From contig CAMZMU010000116.1 of NCBI GenBank assembly GCA_947311845.1, positions 848,203-912,202 of the forward strand: DNA of 64,000 nt, in the 5' to 3' direction. The position numbers were made by a program, and so were the translations under genes. This DNA comes from Poa pratensis. Lineage: Eukaryota; Streptophyta; Magnoliopsida; Poales; Poaceae. Position 1 is the stretch's first letter. Each line of letters begins with the position of its first letter. The notes below the pieces were generated by a model. The model ran no database searches. It saw only the letters and a program-made list of their open reading frames with translations, and was not told where the DNA came from. Of this stretch, positions 34,224 through 45,522 are shown in pieces.

Positions 34224-34980
34224 GAAAGCGCGCTCATCGAGTTCATCCGTGAGAATCGGGATGTTTTTGCATGGACACCTAGTGACATGCCTGGCATTCC
34301 GACTGAAATCGCTAAGCACCGTTTACATGTTGATCCTAAAGCAAGGCCGGTAAAACAAGGTCTGAGAAAATGAATGCAGAGAGAAGAAAGACAATAGGAG
34401 AGGAGATAGCCCGGCTTCTAGCAGCTGGCTTTATTATGGAAGTTTTTCACCCGGAGTGGTTGGCTAACCCGGTTCTAGTTCTGAAGAAGAATAACGAGTG
34501 GAGGATGTGCATAGATTTTACAAGTTTGAATAAGCATTGTCCCAAGGACCCGTTTGCACTGCCGCGCATTGATCAAATCATTGACGCAGTTGCGGGCAGC
34601 GAGCTCTTGTGTTTTTTGGATGCGTATTTAGGGTATCATCAGATCAAGCTTAATAGACAGGATTGGGAAAAGACAGCGTTCATAACCCCGTTTGGTGCTT
34701 TTTGTTACAAGACCATGACGTTTGGGTTGAAAAACGCAGGTGCAACGTATCAAAGGTGTATTCAGAAGTGTTTTCATGATCAGATTGGGCGCAATGTGCA
34801 TGCTTATGTGGATGATGTGGTGATCAAAACAGAGAAAGCCGGGTCATTCATTAATGACCTAAGAGAGACGTTTGTGAATTTGCGCAAGTACAAGATGAAG
34901 CTCAATCCTTCAAAGTGTGTATTTGGTGTTCCAGCTGGGAAGCTCATGGGTTTCATCGTGTCAGAGAGAGGAATTGAGGC
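34224..34980 (+). pseudogene. pol: Gypsy-A reverse transcriptase, N-terminal part
   Basis: After the linker, a one-base frameshift occurs at about 34370. RT motifs then follow: NEWRMCIDFTSLNKHCPKD, CFLDAYLGYHQI, AFITPFGAFCYKTMTFGLKN, and the catalytic YVDD within HAYVDDVVIK (about 34801-34830). The palm is cut by Gypsy-B after SERGIEA; it resumes at 52761. Apart from the breaks, the catalytic residues are intact. Confidence 0.9.
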
Positions 34981-35472
34981 TGACGAGGGGTACACTCATC
35001 AAATCCCATGGTTAAGGACCTAGGGTTGAGATTATGGGGAGAGAACGTGGTAGTACTGGTAGTTTCGTCGGCTGACAAGGAGAGGCAAAGATTTACCCAG
35101 GTTCAGGCCCCTCGGGTAGAGGTAAAGACCCTACTTCCTGCTTGTCTGTTATTGATCGTGTGAGATTATGCGGTTACAAGGTGGCTCCGGCGAGATGTCG
35201 ATCTCGCTAGAGCTTTGGTAGTTTGAGTCTTGCTTGCCTAGATCGGCACCCTCCCAGCCTTTAAATAGGCTAGGTCACGGGAGGTTGTAACCGACCTAGT
35301 TTACACGTAAGGAAAGTATAAACCGACTATGCCTATGTCTAAACTTGGAGGTACTCCATCTTGTTGGGACTCTTGTCTTGGGCTTCGAGTTGGCTCTTCG
35401 CTATTGGACCTTTAGTCGTCACGTGCACCAGGTACCCTCACGGTAGGGTACCCGAGGTGTATACCCTTGTCA
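34981..35472 (-). repeat. Gypsy-B 3' LTR
   Basis: 492 bp. On the minus strand a TATTTAAA box lies near 35260-35267 and GAACCTGGGTAAATC near 35092-35106. Confidence 0.93.
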
Positions 35473-35485
35473 GTAGCCCCCGAGT
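35473..35485 (-). other. Gypsy-B polypurine tract
   Basis: The minus strand reads CTCGGGGGCTAC directly before the LTR start TGACAAGG. This is the plus-strand primer site for reverse transcription. Confidence 0.75.
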
Positions 35486-36725
35486 ACTTGTCTGACTCGA
35501 AGAATCGGGCATGGACTCATTCGTAAGTGCACGTCATATGCTTTATATTTTGTATTTTTATAATCGGAATTCCTGTATGAATAACACATGTTGGCTATGT
35601 CGAGTATCTCATCGACTGTGGTTTTTGTTTATGATGATCAAGGGATAATAGCTTGGCAGTCCCAGTACACTCGACGGATCGGGACTGGTTAACTACATTC
35701 GGGTAAAACCTTACTAGCTTTCAATCAAACTCGAGTCTCCGGACTCGAATCTGGAACGAACTGGTCAGATTCAACTATGCCGCAGAGGTCTTACTGAGTC
35801 GATCTGCAGTATAGATTTGAATTTTACCCGACGCGTCCGTCAGGATTTTTCATCATGTCTGTTGACACAGAAAGTATAAGGATTGACGTTGCTGGAACGG
35901 TCCTTAGCCCAGCTGGAAAGTTCGGCGGGTCTTACCTTTGCACTATGCGTGCAGCATCCGAGGTATTTGCGGCGGACGCAACTCGGGAATGTTTCGAGTA
36001 TGATTTTGTATATGAATTGAGCCGATGATTTTGTCGACTGACACTTTGTCAATATTCTATCGGGTGCGCGACAGCGCTCCTGATGGGAGTAGCCCCCGAT
36101 ATTATGCTTTATTGCTTGCAATGGAGGATAATCTCAAATAATTTTTATCCTATACACTCTTAGTCGAAGAAATTTTTGATATGCTCCCGATGGGAGTAAC
36201 ATGTCTTTGGTCGAAGAGACTGTCGAGTGACCATACACCCTAAAACAATCGAGTGATTGATATGCATTGGGCGAACCCGAAATCTTTTCTGAACAAATCT
36301 CTTGCAAAGACGTCAGGGATGACGTTTTATGGCGACTGTGTTACCTGACATGCGGTGGCGTGCACTATGCTGCGATGGATGGGACGTGACACGTATCTGG
36401 GCCCATTGTGCAGCCGTTTGGACTGGATTTGACCGTTCAGACACGATTTCTCGGGGGCTATGATGACAGTTCCTAGATTCCCGTGCGTAGTGGGCGGAGT
36501 GGCCGGCGACGGTTGCCCTCCATGGCTGCCACGTGTACGGTTGGATTTGCTACTTTGCCCACGATCTCGCACCAACGGTACGGATTCTTTTGCGTTGAGG
36601 TTAAAAGGGTGCTGCAGAGTAAATAGTATTTTTACTTGCCATTTGCTCTCCGCCGCCGCTGCTTCTTCTTCCTCCTAGCGCATCGCCATAGCCCCATAGC
36701 AAAGCTTTTGCCACCCACCATTGCG
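35486..36725 (+). promoter_or_regulatory. Upstream region of the Gypsy-B extra gene
   Basis: No coding signal. It holds a second copy of the AGCCCCCGA motif (36091) and, close to the plus-strand ATG at 36726, a leader-like stretch with CGCCGCCGC. It should contain the promoter of the plus-strand gene as well as the 3' untranslated part of the genomic RNA on the minus strand. Confidence 0.4.
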
Positions 36726-39224
36726 ATGACGAAGCCTGCCACCCGGAGGGGCAGGAGTGCCACGAACGCGTCGGCAGACAGCGCCGCTGGAGCCGCTGCC
36801 AGTGGTTTGAAGAGGGACAAGGGCGCATGGACCAAGTCCTCCTGCAGCAAGAGGATGCTCACCGGCCTGCGGAACGACGGGCTGATCCCTGAGGACACCT
36901 CGCAGGTTCGCATCCCCGGCGCCGAGGTAATCCCGCGCCCAGGCCCCAATGAGCGGTCTGTTTTGTAGATTTTGTGAACAGGGGATTCTCCTTCCCTGTT
37001 CATAACTTTCTTCGTGCACTGATGCACGTTTATGGAGTGCAATTGCACGATTTTACGCCCAATGGGCTTTTGCACATTGCGTGTTTCTTCGTTCTTTGCG
37101 AGTGCTTCTTGGGCGTTGCACCCCACTTCGGGCTGTTCCGCCGCATCTTCAACGTCAAGCGCCAGCACAGCGTCAAGGGACCTGGTGGTTTTGGAGTACA
37201 GACTCGACCTGACGTCGAGTACTTCAAGATCAACTTCCTGGAGTCTGTGCAAGGATGGCGCAAGAAGTGGTTCTACATCAAGGATGTGACCATAGGCACC
37301 CAAGCATTCGGGTTGCCTGCCTTTGACGCAGACGCCCTGGTGAAAAAGAGGCCATCCTGGATCGCCCAGCCGACCGGAGTCGAAGCCGAAGAGGCTGACA
37401 TTCTGATGGAGAAGGTGCTAAAGCTTCAGACCACTGTTGGTCGGGAGGTTACGGGCATCCATTTGCTAGCCATTATTGCCAAGAGGCGAGTGCAACCCCT
37501 CCGAGCCCGAGCACATGCTATGTGGGCGTACAGTGGGGCTTCTGATCCAACCCGCTCACGCGCAGTGGAGCTTTCTGATGCGGAAGCAGAGAAGTTGGCA
37601 AGAAGCCTTACCAAATTGACTGATGAAGATCCCTGCGAGATGAACTCGCCTGTGTCTCCTTATGAAACCAGCAACCCTCTACCAGAGGTAACAGTCGATA
37701 CTATATGTAAGTTAGTATGTTATGCATGTGTAATGTTGCTACTTTGTTGTTTATGTGTGCAGGGACACAGAATGTATGAGTCGATGCCACCTTTGCCAGA
37801 GAGCGGCCCAGTGCCGGACAATGAGCCACTCGAGGCGGACTCTGATGATGAGGTGACCTCACTCGCCACCGCCCACACGCCAGAAGCTGATGAGGGCGAT
37901 GCTGAGGTGCAGGCCAAGCAGAAGCGGTCGCGCGAGGAAGAAGACACTGCTGACTCAGAGGAAAAAGAGGGAAACGAGACGGAGTCGATGACGGCGCCAC
38001 TCGAGATTCCTCCGATTCGCTCGCTTCCCCCACGACCACCGAAGAGATCGCGCCCGAGCATGGGTGTGCTTGCACCTGGTCGAATGGTCGACCTTACTGA
38101 AGAGCAAGTATTATTTGCCTTTGCTTTTCTGACAGTTAAATTTGCATGTGTGAAACAACGTGTCCTCGGACGAGGATTTGCCACCGCCACCTCAGATGGA
38201 GAAGAGCAGTGCGGCCTCGACTGCTCATAGTTTGCCACCAGAGCAGCCGCCCACCGCTGCGACTCCGGCTGCTGCGGACGCGGCTACCCCATCTGAGCCT
38301 GAGGTTGCGGCTGACAAGGAGGAGGCAGCAGCGACAGGCGTTCCTACGTCGACTTCCTCCTTCTTGGATCACGTAAGCTTATGCTTTTGTACCATAGTTG
38401 AATCACTAGCGGGTGTTAAACCCGTTCATAGACCTGATAAAGCTGAACTTTCGCGTATTGTGTTGTAGCCATTTGTACAAGAGCTACTGAATGCTGGCTC
38501 CAAGTACGTACATATGGAGACAAAGTTGCCACCTTGCAGCAGCAACTCGAGGATGCGAAGAGTAAGTACCCTGTAATGAGCACTCGAGTGTTTTTGATGT
38601 GACCATCTTTTGCAGCATGTTAAAGAAATGCTTATGTGCCTCGCAGAGTCAGCAACTGCCGCTGCGGAAGAGATGGGCAAAGCTACGCGTCGAGTTGCTG
38701 ATCTGGAGAAGAGGCTGAAGGCAGCCGAAGATAGGGAAGACCAGGCAATTGGTCGACTTTCTGCTGCTAGCACCACTTTGACAGGTATGCAATTTTGCGA
38801 TTGCATTTAGATATTTGAAGTTGTTGTACTATGCTTCTGAACATGGTATTTACATGTTATGCTAGATGTGATGGACGACCCTACTGCCCCTGGCAAGCAA
38901 AACATTGGCGCTTCACTTGATGAAAGTGTAGCTGTTGCAGAAGTTGCGAACAGTAGGGCAGGGGACATGCTGACGAAGGCAGCGGGTGCTTTGGGCGCCC
39001 TTCACAGCAGCTTCTTCCCAGATGATGAGCTTCCATCAGCATTTGTAGAACTGGTGGAGCTGTTCAAGCCCGAGGGAACTGCCGTCGCCGATTTCTGTCG
39101 CGAGCAAATGGTAAGTGGTGCTCAGACTACTTTTCTCATGTTGCTCGCGCACGGAGTCGAGGCAGATTTTGACAAGGTCACAACGAAGTTCCCGAGGGGC
39201 CTGGCGGCAAAACCGTCGGGTTAG
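36726..39224 (+). pseudogene. Gypsy-B convergent extra gene, main part
   Basis: The gene starts MTKPATRRGRSA at 36726. After a frame break near 36965 it carries a domain like the plant 'putative gypsy type transposon' family: HIACFFVLCECFLGVAPHF, then GWRKKWFYIKD, and RARAHAMWAYSG. GT-AG introns are visible at 37688-37762, 38108 to about 38150, 38371-38468, about 38562-38613 and about 38784-38865. Downstream exons are acidic and Pro-rich (DEDLPPPPQ), then coiled-coil-like (KATRRVADLEKRLKAAED), then LPSAFVELVELFKPEGTAV. The gene runs opposite to pol. Its role is unknown; the family is a known passenger of Tat-lineage elements. It could encode a regulatory or chromatin-binding protein, but nothing in the sequence proves that. 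Confidence 0.65.
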
Positions 39225-39559
39225 GCACTTGGATGGAGGCTGCCCAAAAGTATTCTCAACAGCTTGTGACAACTGTTGAAGATAGGGCAGCCAAGGTTCA
39301 GGCGAAGAAGGCTTCCTCCAAGAAGTCGATGACTAGCGAGTGACTCCTTCGTCTTAGTTTTAGGGACTTTTATGATTTTAGCTTTTGCTGTAACAACTTC
39401 AGACTTCATATTTGTGCTTTGTGAAATATGAACTCCAATTATCGGGAGGCGCAGCCCCCGAGCCTTTTGCTTGGTCTCTTCTGTTTCTCTTATGTTCTGA
39501 GTTAATCTGGATGTAGACCCGAGCCTCTAGAACATCGACTGGTCCAGGTGCGAGCGGCT
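39225..39559 (+). other. Spacer between two C-terminal copies of the extra gene
   Basis: Contains relics of a first gene end and an AGCCCCCGAG motif at 39453. Nothing else is recognised. Confidence 0.35.
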
Positions 39560-41638
39560 CCACTCAGTCACGTAGCGTGAATGACCAGAAAATCATCGAC
39601 TTCCTTCAGCTCAAAATTTCCGAGGTGACTCGCGAGCTGAAGAAGACACAAGACTTGTATGCTGAGTTGCAGTCGAGGCCATCCCCAACTACGGAACGGG
39701 AGGCCTTTTTGCTTGAAGAGATGGAGAAAGTGAACCTACAGCTTGAATGTAAGTTCTTATGGAAATTGAATTGTGGACTCGACACAAAGATCGACTGAGA
39801 TGACAGTTTTGCATTATTTTTGCCATAGGTGTTTGTTTTGACCAGTCAAGGAGGAGGCGCGGCTACATGACCGACTCGACGGTCAAGCGAGTAGCGCGGA
39901 GTACGCTCCCCAGCCCTTTTGGTCGGACAGGGCGAGGAGTGCCATTCTGGTAAAGCTTCTGGATCGTGCGTGGCGAACTGCCATTCGACTGGAGAGCTGC
40001 AGGTTAGCTTTGTTTCGAGTCCACGAAACTTTGTTTCCTTTGAATGAGCAACCACAGAGCCTTGCTGCATTGCTGAAGAAATTTCGAAAAGGCAAGGCGA
40101 TCAAGAAATTTGTGTGCGAGCAACTGGTTAGCGGGGCTAATGTGGCACCCCCTTCTGGCACAGCTTGTCAGAAGGGGGTCGCCACGTGCGCCAGCCCAAG
40201 ATATCTGGCCGCACGTTACGACAATGCAACATAGCGGAAATCATTACACAATCAGGCACAAAGTGCTACAAAGGGTTTACAAGGCCATCGAGGCATTACA
40301 AAATATCAAGCCAAGCATGGCCCAACTCAGAGTTTTAACTGGCAGCGGAAGACATAAATGAGGCAACGGCTTGGAGCGGCTCCACTCCACAGGTATCTGG
40401 CTGGGCTACTGATCCTAGCACGTTCTTGCTCCACTTCTGGCTAAGGTAGAAGGTGAATCCTCGCCAACATCTGGCCACAAACACAAGGCCCGTGAGTACA
40501 TTTGTATGCACTCAGCAAGAATCGCCACTCACTACAAACAATCCAACAATCATGCAACAAGATATATATTGGAAATAAAATCCTACAACATGGCAAGTGT
40601 ACTCTAGATACATGACATAAAAGTAGCATGGCATTGACAACCAAATATGTCGTAAGTAGACAACGGGGTATCACCAGTACAGAGTCCAAGCCAGGTGGGG
40701 TTGGATCGTGTACCAGCAATCATACAAAGGGCTTACCTGTGACGAGTAACCGGGTGTACCAGTTGGTACCAAGTAACATAACAATACCTGTCAGCACAAC
40801 TAGGCCCAACGGCCTTGCTACATCTGTCAACTGCTAGGCCCACTGGCCTCATCCTTTCACTTGGGCATGCACAGTTGATGTTGGCTCAGGCCTAACTCTA
40901 GGCTCCCAACGATCACACCGTCACCCCGAAACACGGTAACCATCCACAGCTCAAGTAACGTTCCCTGCATCATCTTATTGTTCATTTAGTGAAATCAGGT
41001 TGTTCATCTTTCTTTCAAACAGAACTTATGTTTAACCTCCTGACTCGACAAAGACAATAGTGTGACCGACACTGAACTGTTGTTCCATAACCTTGGAACG
41101 AGGCTAGACATCTAGATTTGACACTCTCGAGAGGTTGCAGTTTCCACCCATCTAGGTGCACCATATAGCCGGTACTTTAGGAACTCTTCCTTAAGACGAC
41201 CTGATACACGTACATGACCGTTCACGCTACCAAGACACTCCCTGTATAGCTACCAACATAACTCTATGTCTTATGACGAAGTGAATCCGGCACGTCCCCA
41301 ACCCATGAGCAACGCCTAGCTCCGGAACCTTCACAAGACTAGCCCCGACCACAAAGGTAACCGACTAGTCTTGCCAAAATGGCAGCATCAAAGGAGGCTC
41401 AATAGGATACGTAGGTCAAGGCCTGCCCATATGAGCGATAGTGGTAGTGCTTTCGATGTTCAGATTAGTGGCACTATGGACTGACCCTATCGAAGTTTGG
41501 AGGGGTGTTTCATTTAATCAAGTTTCATCATAACAAGTCCAAACAACAGAGGATTTGTCCAACACAACAATCACAATATCATAATAATATATATCATCAA
41601 ACATCAAGACATTAGCAACATAAAATTTCAAGCAATAG

Positions 41639-41962
41639 TTTGTTTGTATTGACCGGGTGACTATGGCGGAGCTACCTCCGACCAGCGCCATCGCAGATCA
41701 ATACAAAAGTTAGCACATGTTGTTGGCGTCGATCGGGTGACTACGGTGGTGATTTCGCCGACCAGCGCCATCACATATCAACTACCAAATATAACACAGG
41801 TTGTTGGCGTCGATCGGGTGACTACGGCGGCGATTCCGCCGACCAGCGCCATCACATATCAACTACCAAATATAACACAGGTTGTTGGCGTCGATCGGGT
41901 GACTACGGCGGCGATTCCGCCGACCAGCGCCATCACATATCAACTACCAAATTTAGTAGGGC
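41639..41962. repeat. 81-bp tandem repeat, 4 copies
   Basis: TTGTTGGCGTCGATCGGGTG starts at 41720, 41801 and 41882, with a more diverged copy before it at about 41639. The spacing of exactly 81 keeps a reading frame open, but the context is a non-coding LTR. Confidence 0.9.
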
Positions 41963-42969
41963 ATGTAGTCTCCAAAATGAACCGAAAAGCACTCATAAGA
42001 AAGAAAGCATCCATTCCACTCAAGGATTAACCCGACGTGGTGTCAGCAATCTTGGCAAAAAGAACCAAATGGAAAGCAAATGTCCCAAGCATCGCAGTCC
42101 AGGTGGGCTTACGCCAACCACGTTTGACGGAGGGAGAAGAAGCAAATAACTCTTTTGGCAAATGCCCCAACTCCGAGGATCATAAGACGACATTCGTCCG
42201 CTCCTCACCTCGGCGAAGGAGAAGAAGCAAACAATCATAGGAACGCATGTTTTACAGTTGTTTAGTTAGAGGGTTCGACAAAGCCGCGCAAGTGCGAGGC
42301 GCACAATTATTTCACACGTCATTCTAATGCATACATGGATGATGAATGAAACATGGCAGGAGCAATATTCGAAGTAACATATTGAACACAACAATAGCAG
42401 ACCGACATAATATATACCGAACGCAGACAATTATAAACACTCGACATGGCAATAAGAAAATAACAAACAACATTGCGGGACAGCTCATAGCAAGGGGTTA
42501 GCTTGCCTCCGAAGATCGACACCGTTTGGCTTGGAGGGTCACGGACACGTCAAGGGTCAGGGTCTCGGTCTGCGGTACCGCGGTATATACCTATGCATGC
42601 ATATAAGGGTGCTGAGTATACAAGTATTTTACAAAAATGTAAAACCTGCACCACTGGATAGATCCTTTCAAACTAGGAATTTACAAATTTGAATCACTCC
42701 AAACGGAGCTACGGTTCAAAAGATATTGACGTGCGACAGATAGCTATCTGCTGCTCACCAGAGAAAAAAACAGAACGGGCTGGCTTCTGAACTGGGCTGG
42801 GCTGGTCGCGCACTTCTCCGAAAATACGCCTTCGGGTCAGGGAAGCATAATCACGGAAAGACGCCTCCACTTAACCCACAGGTGGCGCCGGGCCCACGTC
42901 AGGAAAAGAAAATCCTTTTCTTCTTTTCCTTCTTCTTTTCTTTTCTCTCCTCTGGTTCTTCTTCTTCTC

Positions 42970-43520
42970 CCCGCTGACTTGCAGGAGCTCGACAAGGGAG
43001 GCACGAGCGCACGGCTCACCGGCGCTGCGGTCGTGGGGGAGGCAGAGGGGCCGGGGAACGGCGGCGGTGGGCTCACCGCGCCCAGGGGAGAAGTTGGGCG
43101 GCAGGGGGAAGCAGGGGAGGAGTGCTGCGGTGCTCGGGATCCTCGGCCATGGTGGAAATTTCTTCGAGCTTCCGAGCAATTCGTCGAGCGTTGGCGTTGC
43201 TGGGGGTTGGAGGGAGGTGTGGAGGGTGTGGTGCGTCGGAGGGAGGCTTGGGTGGTGGCTGCGGCGACAGGGACATGGTCGACATCCTCCTCCGCGCGAG
43301 CACGCACGGGTGAGCACGGGGAGGCGCCGCTGCCGGCTGCGGCAGGCGGCTCGGCGGCCGTGGACGGCGGCGAGGTCGTGGGGCAGCTCCGCGCCCGGGG
43401 GAGAGGTCCTGGGTGGCTGGGGAGGCCGGGGCGCTCGCTACTGTGAGCTCCCAAGCTCACCAATGGCGGCCGAGCACGAGCTCGAGCTGGCCGCGCACCT
43501 TCTGCTCAAATGATGCCACC
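42970..43520. other. GC-rich island in the 4.5-kb unit
   Basis: Strongly GC-rich and open on both strands, with no domain recognised. It resembles a promoter/CpG-rich leader more than a gene. Flanking 43521-44673 is AT-rich and without features. Confidence 0.4.
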
Positions 43521-44883
43521 GGGAGATAGAGGAGGTCAGGGGAGCGAGGGGAGTGAGGGAAAGTGAGTTGTGCCTCCAGGGGAAGGCTCAGGAGTGCTCT
43601 CTTAGATAGGCAGTGGGAGGGGGGAAAAACACGGGGAAGCTCTCACATCCTCCATGCCACTGTATCGTCGGTGGAGGGGATAAGAGGAGGGGCTGGATAG
43701 GATAGGCTGAGCTGGATGCACAGTGTAGCACGTGGCTGCACTGGCGAAGGAGGGTTAGGCCGGAGTTTAGCGCTAAACGGATTAGGGTCATGCCAAAGCG
43801 TGCGTCCAGCGCGACGCGAGCGGCATCGTCGCGTTCCCGGTGACTCGGAGGTCCAAACGTAAATCGGTTTCGACCACTGGGTTCCTAAGGACAGGGCCAA
43901 CTCAACAAAACAAGAAACACTCAGGGCTTGAACTTCCTCTGTGCAAAATTTTTCAGAAAACCGAGGGAACGCTAGGTGTTCGATGAAATGACCTAGGTCT
44001 TGCACATCTCAGAAAAATCCCAAACAATTACCACTAGGTATGTTGGGTATATGGAGGGTGTCTAAGGAGTTTGAGCTCATTTGGTGTTGTGAAAAAGGGG
44101 TTTGCAAAAATCCGCTAAGCCGCGTACCGGCATCGATTTTTGGCTTACAAGGAAAGTAGGTCAAACATCGCTCGAATGGGTTTGGGTTCAACATGAGAAG
44201 TGTAGGAAATACAAGAATATGCATCTCCCTAAATTATGAGAATTTTCAGAGGTTCCAAGGTGTAATGAATAAATTGGGGTCGGAGCAGACATTTAAAAGT
44301 TAACTCCGAAATTGGAAATATTGGATTTGGAGTATGCAATATTTCAGCCTGGTTTTGCTTTATATGTACACGGGAGTCCTCCGGTATGTTTGGTGGAATT
44401 ATATTGGTGGGGAAATCGACATCCCTTTGATAAGTGGAAATAACCGGAATTAAAAGATTATCCCGGAGGGCTGGGGTTTTCAAGGGAAAACCTAAGCACG
44501 AGATTGTCTAGGGTGGTGGATGAGGTTCGCGGAACATGGGAAATTTCAGAGAGAACAAACCAAAGTCAAGATCATCCACAAAAATATTTAAGAAAGTCAT
44601 TTAATAAAAGAAAAAGTTTTTCCGGCGTGAGAAAACACCACTAAAATCAATCCTGGATTTTCGGGGTGTTACAGCTAACGTTGCCCTTGCCTTTGTGCGA
44701 TCGCATATTCCGCACCTTGACTTGAAGAAGATTGCGATGGGTCCCGCACCCCTACCAGGTGGTGGTCCTGTGCCAGTGGAGGATCATTACAAAGAGACAC
44801 GGGTGGATGCAGTGGTCCTAATCCATCAGGTGCTGAAGGAGGAGGCAAAGTGGACCCAGCCAAAGGATGAACCTGTAGATTAG

Positions 44884-45409
44884 GGTTTTTATGCATAGGG
44901 GGTGGCCCTAGAGTGTAAAACGCAACACTTGTGAGTATTTATGAACTAAGTATTCGTATCCCCGCAGCCCCCGAGCCTGTTGAGTGGGGTATATGAAGCA
45001 ATTTGTTGTAAAATTATGACCATCCAGCCCCCGAGCATTCGAGTGAGGTTGATGGAAATACTTAGAGTATGGATCATAAGATGCACAGCCCCCGAGTGTT
45101 CGAGTGAGGCTGTGAATTTTTGCGATACTTAAAGCTTCAACTTATGCTTTTAGTCTCAACTCCCGAATAATCGAGTGGGGTTGAGCAACTTTTTTGTTTA
45201 TGTATGATTTTATGACCCAGCCCCCGAGTATTCGAGTGCGGCTGAGGTACTATGTTTTTGAAGAAGCGAAAGCTCATGCTTTTGAGATAGCGTAGCTCCC
45301 GATTACTCGGGTAAGGCTAATTTTGTGCGAACAAATTATGCAAGTAGTAAGCAGGAAGAAATATGAGGAATCATTGATTATATTCCATTTTTTGAATGTT
45401 AAGCTGCAG
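44884..45409 (-). repeat. Gypsy-B spacer with repeated AGCCCCCGA motifs
   Basis: CAGCCCCCGAG(C/T)NTTCGAGTGAGG recurs near 44965, 45026, 45087 and 45219, with decayed relatives near 45160 and 45295. On the element's own (minus) strand each copy reads like the polypurine tract CTCGGGGGCT. The average spacing is 60 bases, with one double step. Confidence 0.8.
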
Positions 45410-45478
45410 GCCGCCTCATTAAAAACCATCCAGTCCCCGTAGGTACCCTGGTAAGGAAAAGATCGCGTCTGAAACCTG
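45410..45478 (-). promoter_or_regulatory. 69-bp conserved block, Gypsy-B copy
   Basis: On the minus strand it begins CAGGTTTCAGACGCGATCTT and ends TTTTTAATGAGGCGGC. It lies 45 bases after the pol stop and is 66/69 identical to 55272-55340 of Gypsy-A. See the Gypsy-A entry. Confidence 0.85.
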
Positions 45479-45522
45479 CAGCCATCCGACATATATGCCT
45501 ATTACATTGTGCGACTGGCAAT

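Larger units (their letters stand above)
40141..44673. mobile_element. 4.5-kb TG...CA insertion, probably a giant solo LTR
   Basis: TGTGGCACCC...GGGTGTTACA, flanked by perfect TSDs GCTAA (40136-40140 and 44674-44678). No internal long repeat, PBS, gag or pol is visible, so the best reading is a solo LTR of a large retrotransposon derivative with multi-kb LTRs, as known in Triticeae. It has an 81-bp tandem repeat (41639-41962), a TATA-like TATATACCTATGCATGCATA near 42582-42601, and a GC-rich block (42970-43520) open in several frames. I regard those frames as compositional. Orientation is not settled. Confidence 0.75.
39560..44883 (+). pseudogene. Gypsy-B extra gene, C-terminal exons split by insertion
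   Basis: An exon near 39577-39748 encodes a heptad-rich stretch (KIIDFLQLKISEVTREL, TEREAFLLEEMEKVNLQLE). A later exon reads FRKGKAIKKFVCEQLVSGAN and is cut at 40140 by the TG...CA unit; it resumes at 44679 (ALAFVRSHIPHLDLKKIAM) and ends at the stop at 44881-44883 (KDEPVD). The part LLKKFRKGKAIKKFVCEQLVSGA parallels the end of the previous block (VADFCREQMVSGAQ near 39080-39125), so this 3' portion looks duplicated within the element. Confidence 0.6.

Noticed and set aside
41737..42030. Frame with three identical 27-residue repeats
   Set aside because: An 81-bp repeat unit necessarily keeps a frame open; the context is non-coding.
42837..43513. Long open frames on both strands in the GC island at 42.8-43.5 kb
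   Set aside because: Open on many frames at once, low-complexity Ala/Gly/Pro/Arg composition, inside a presumed LTR. A compositional effect.
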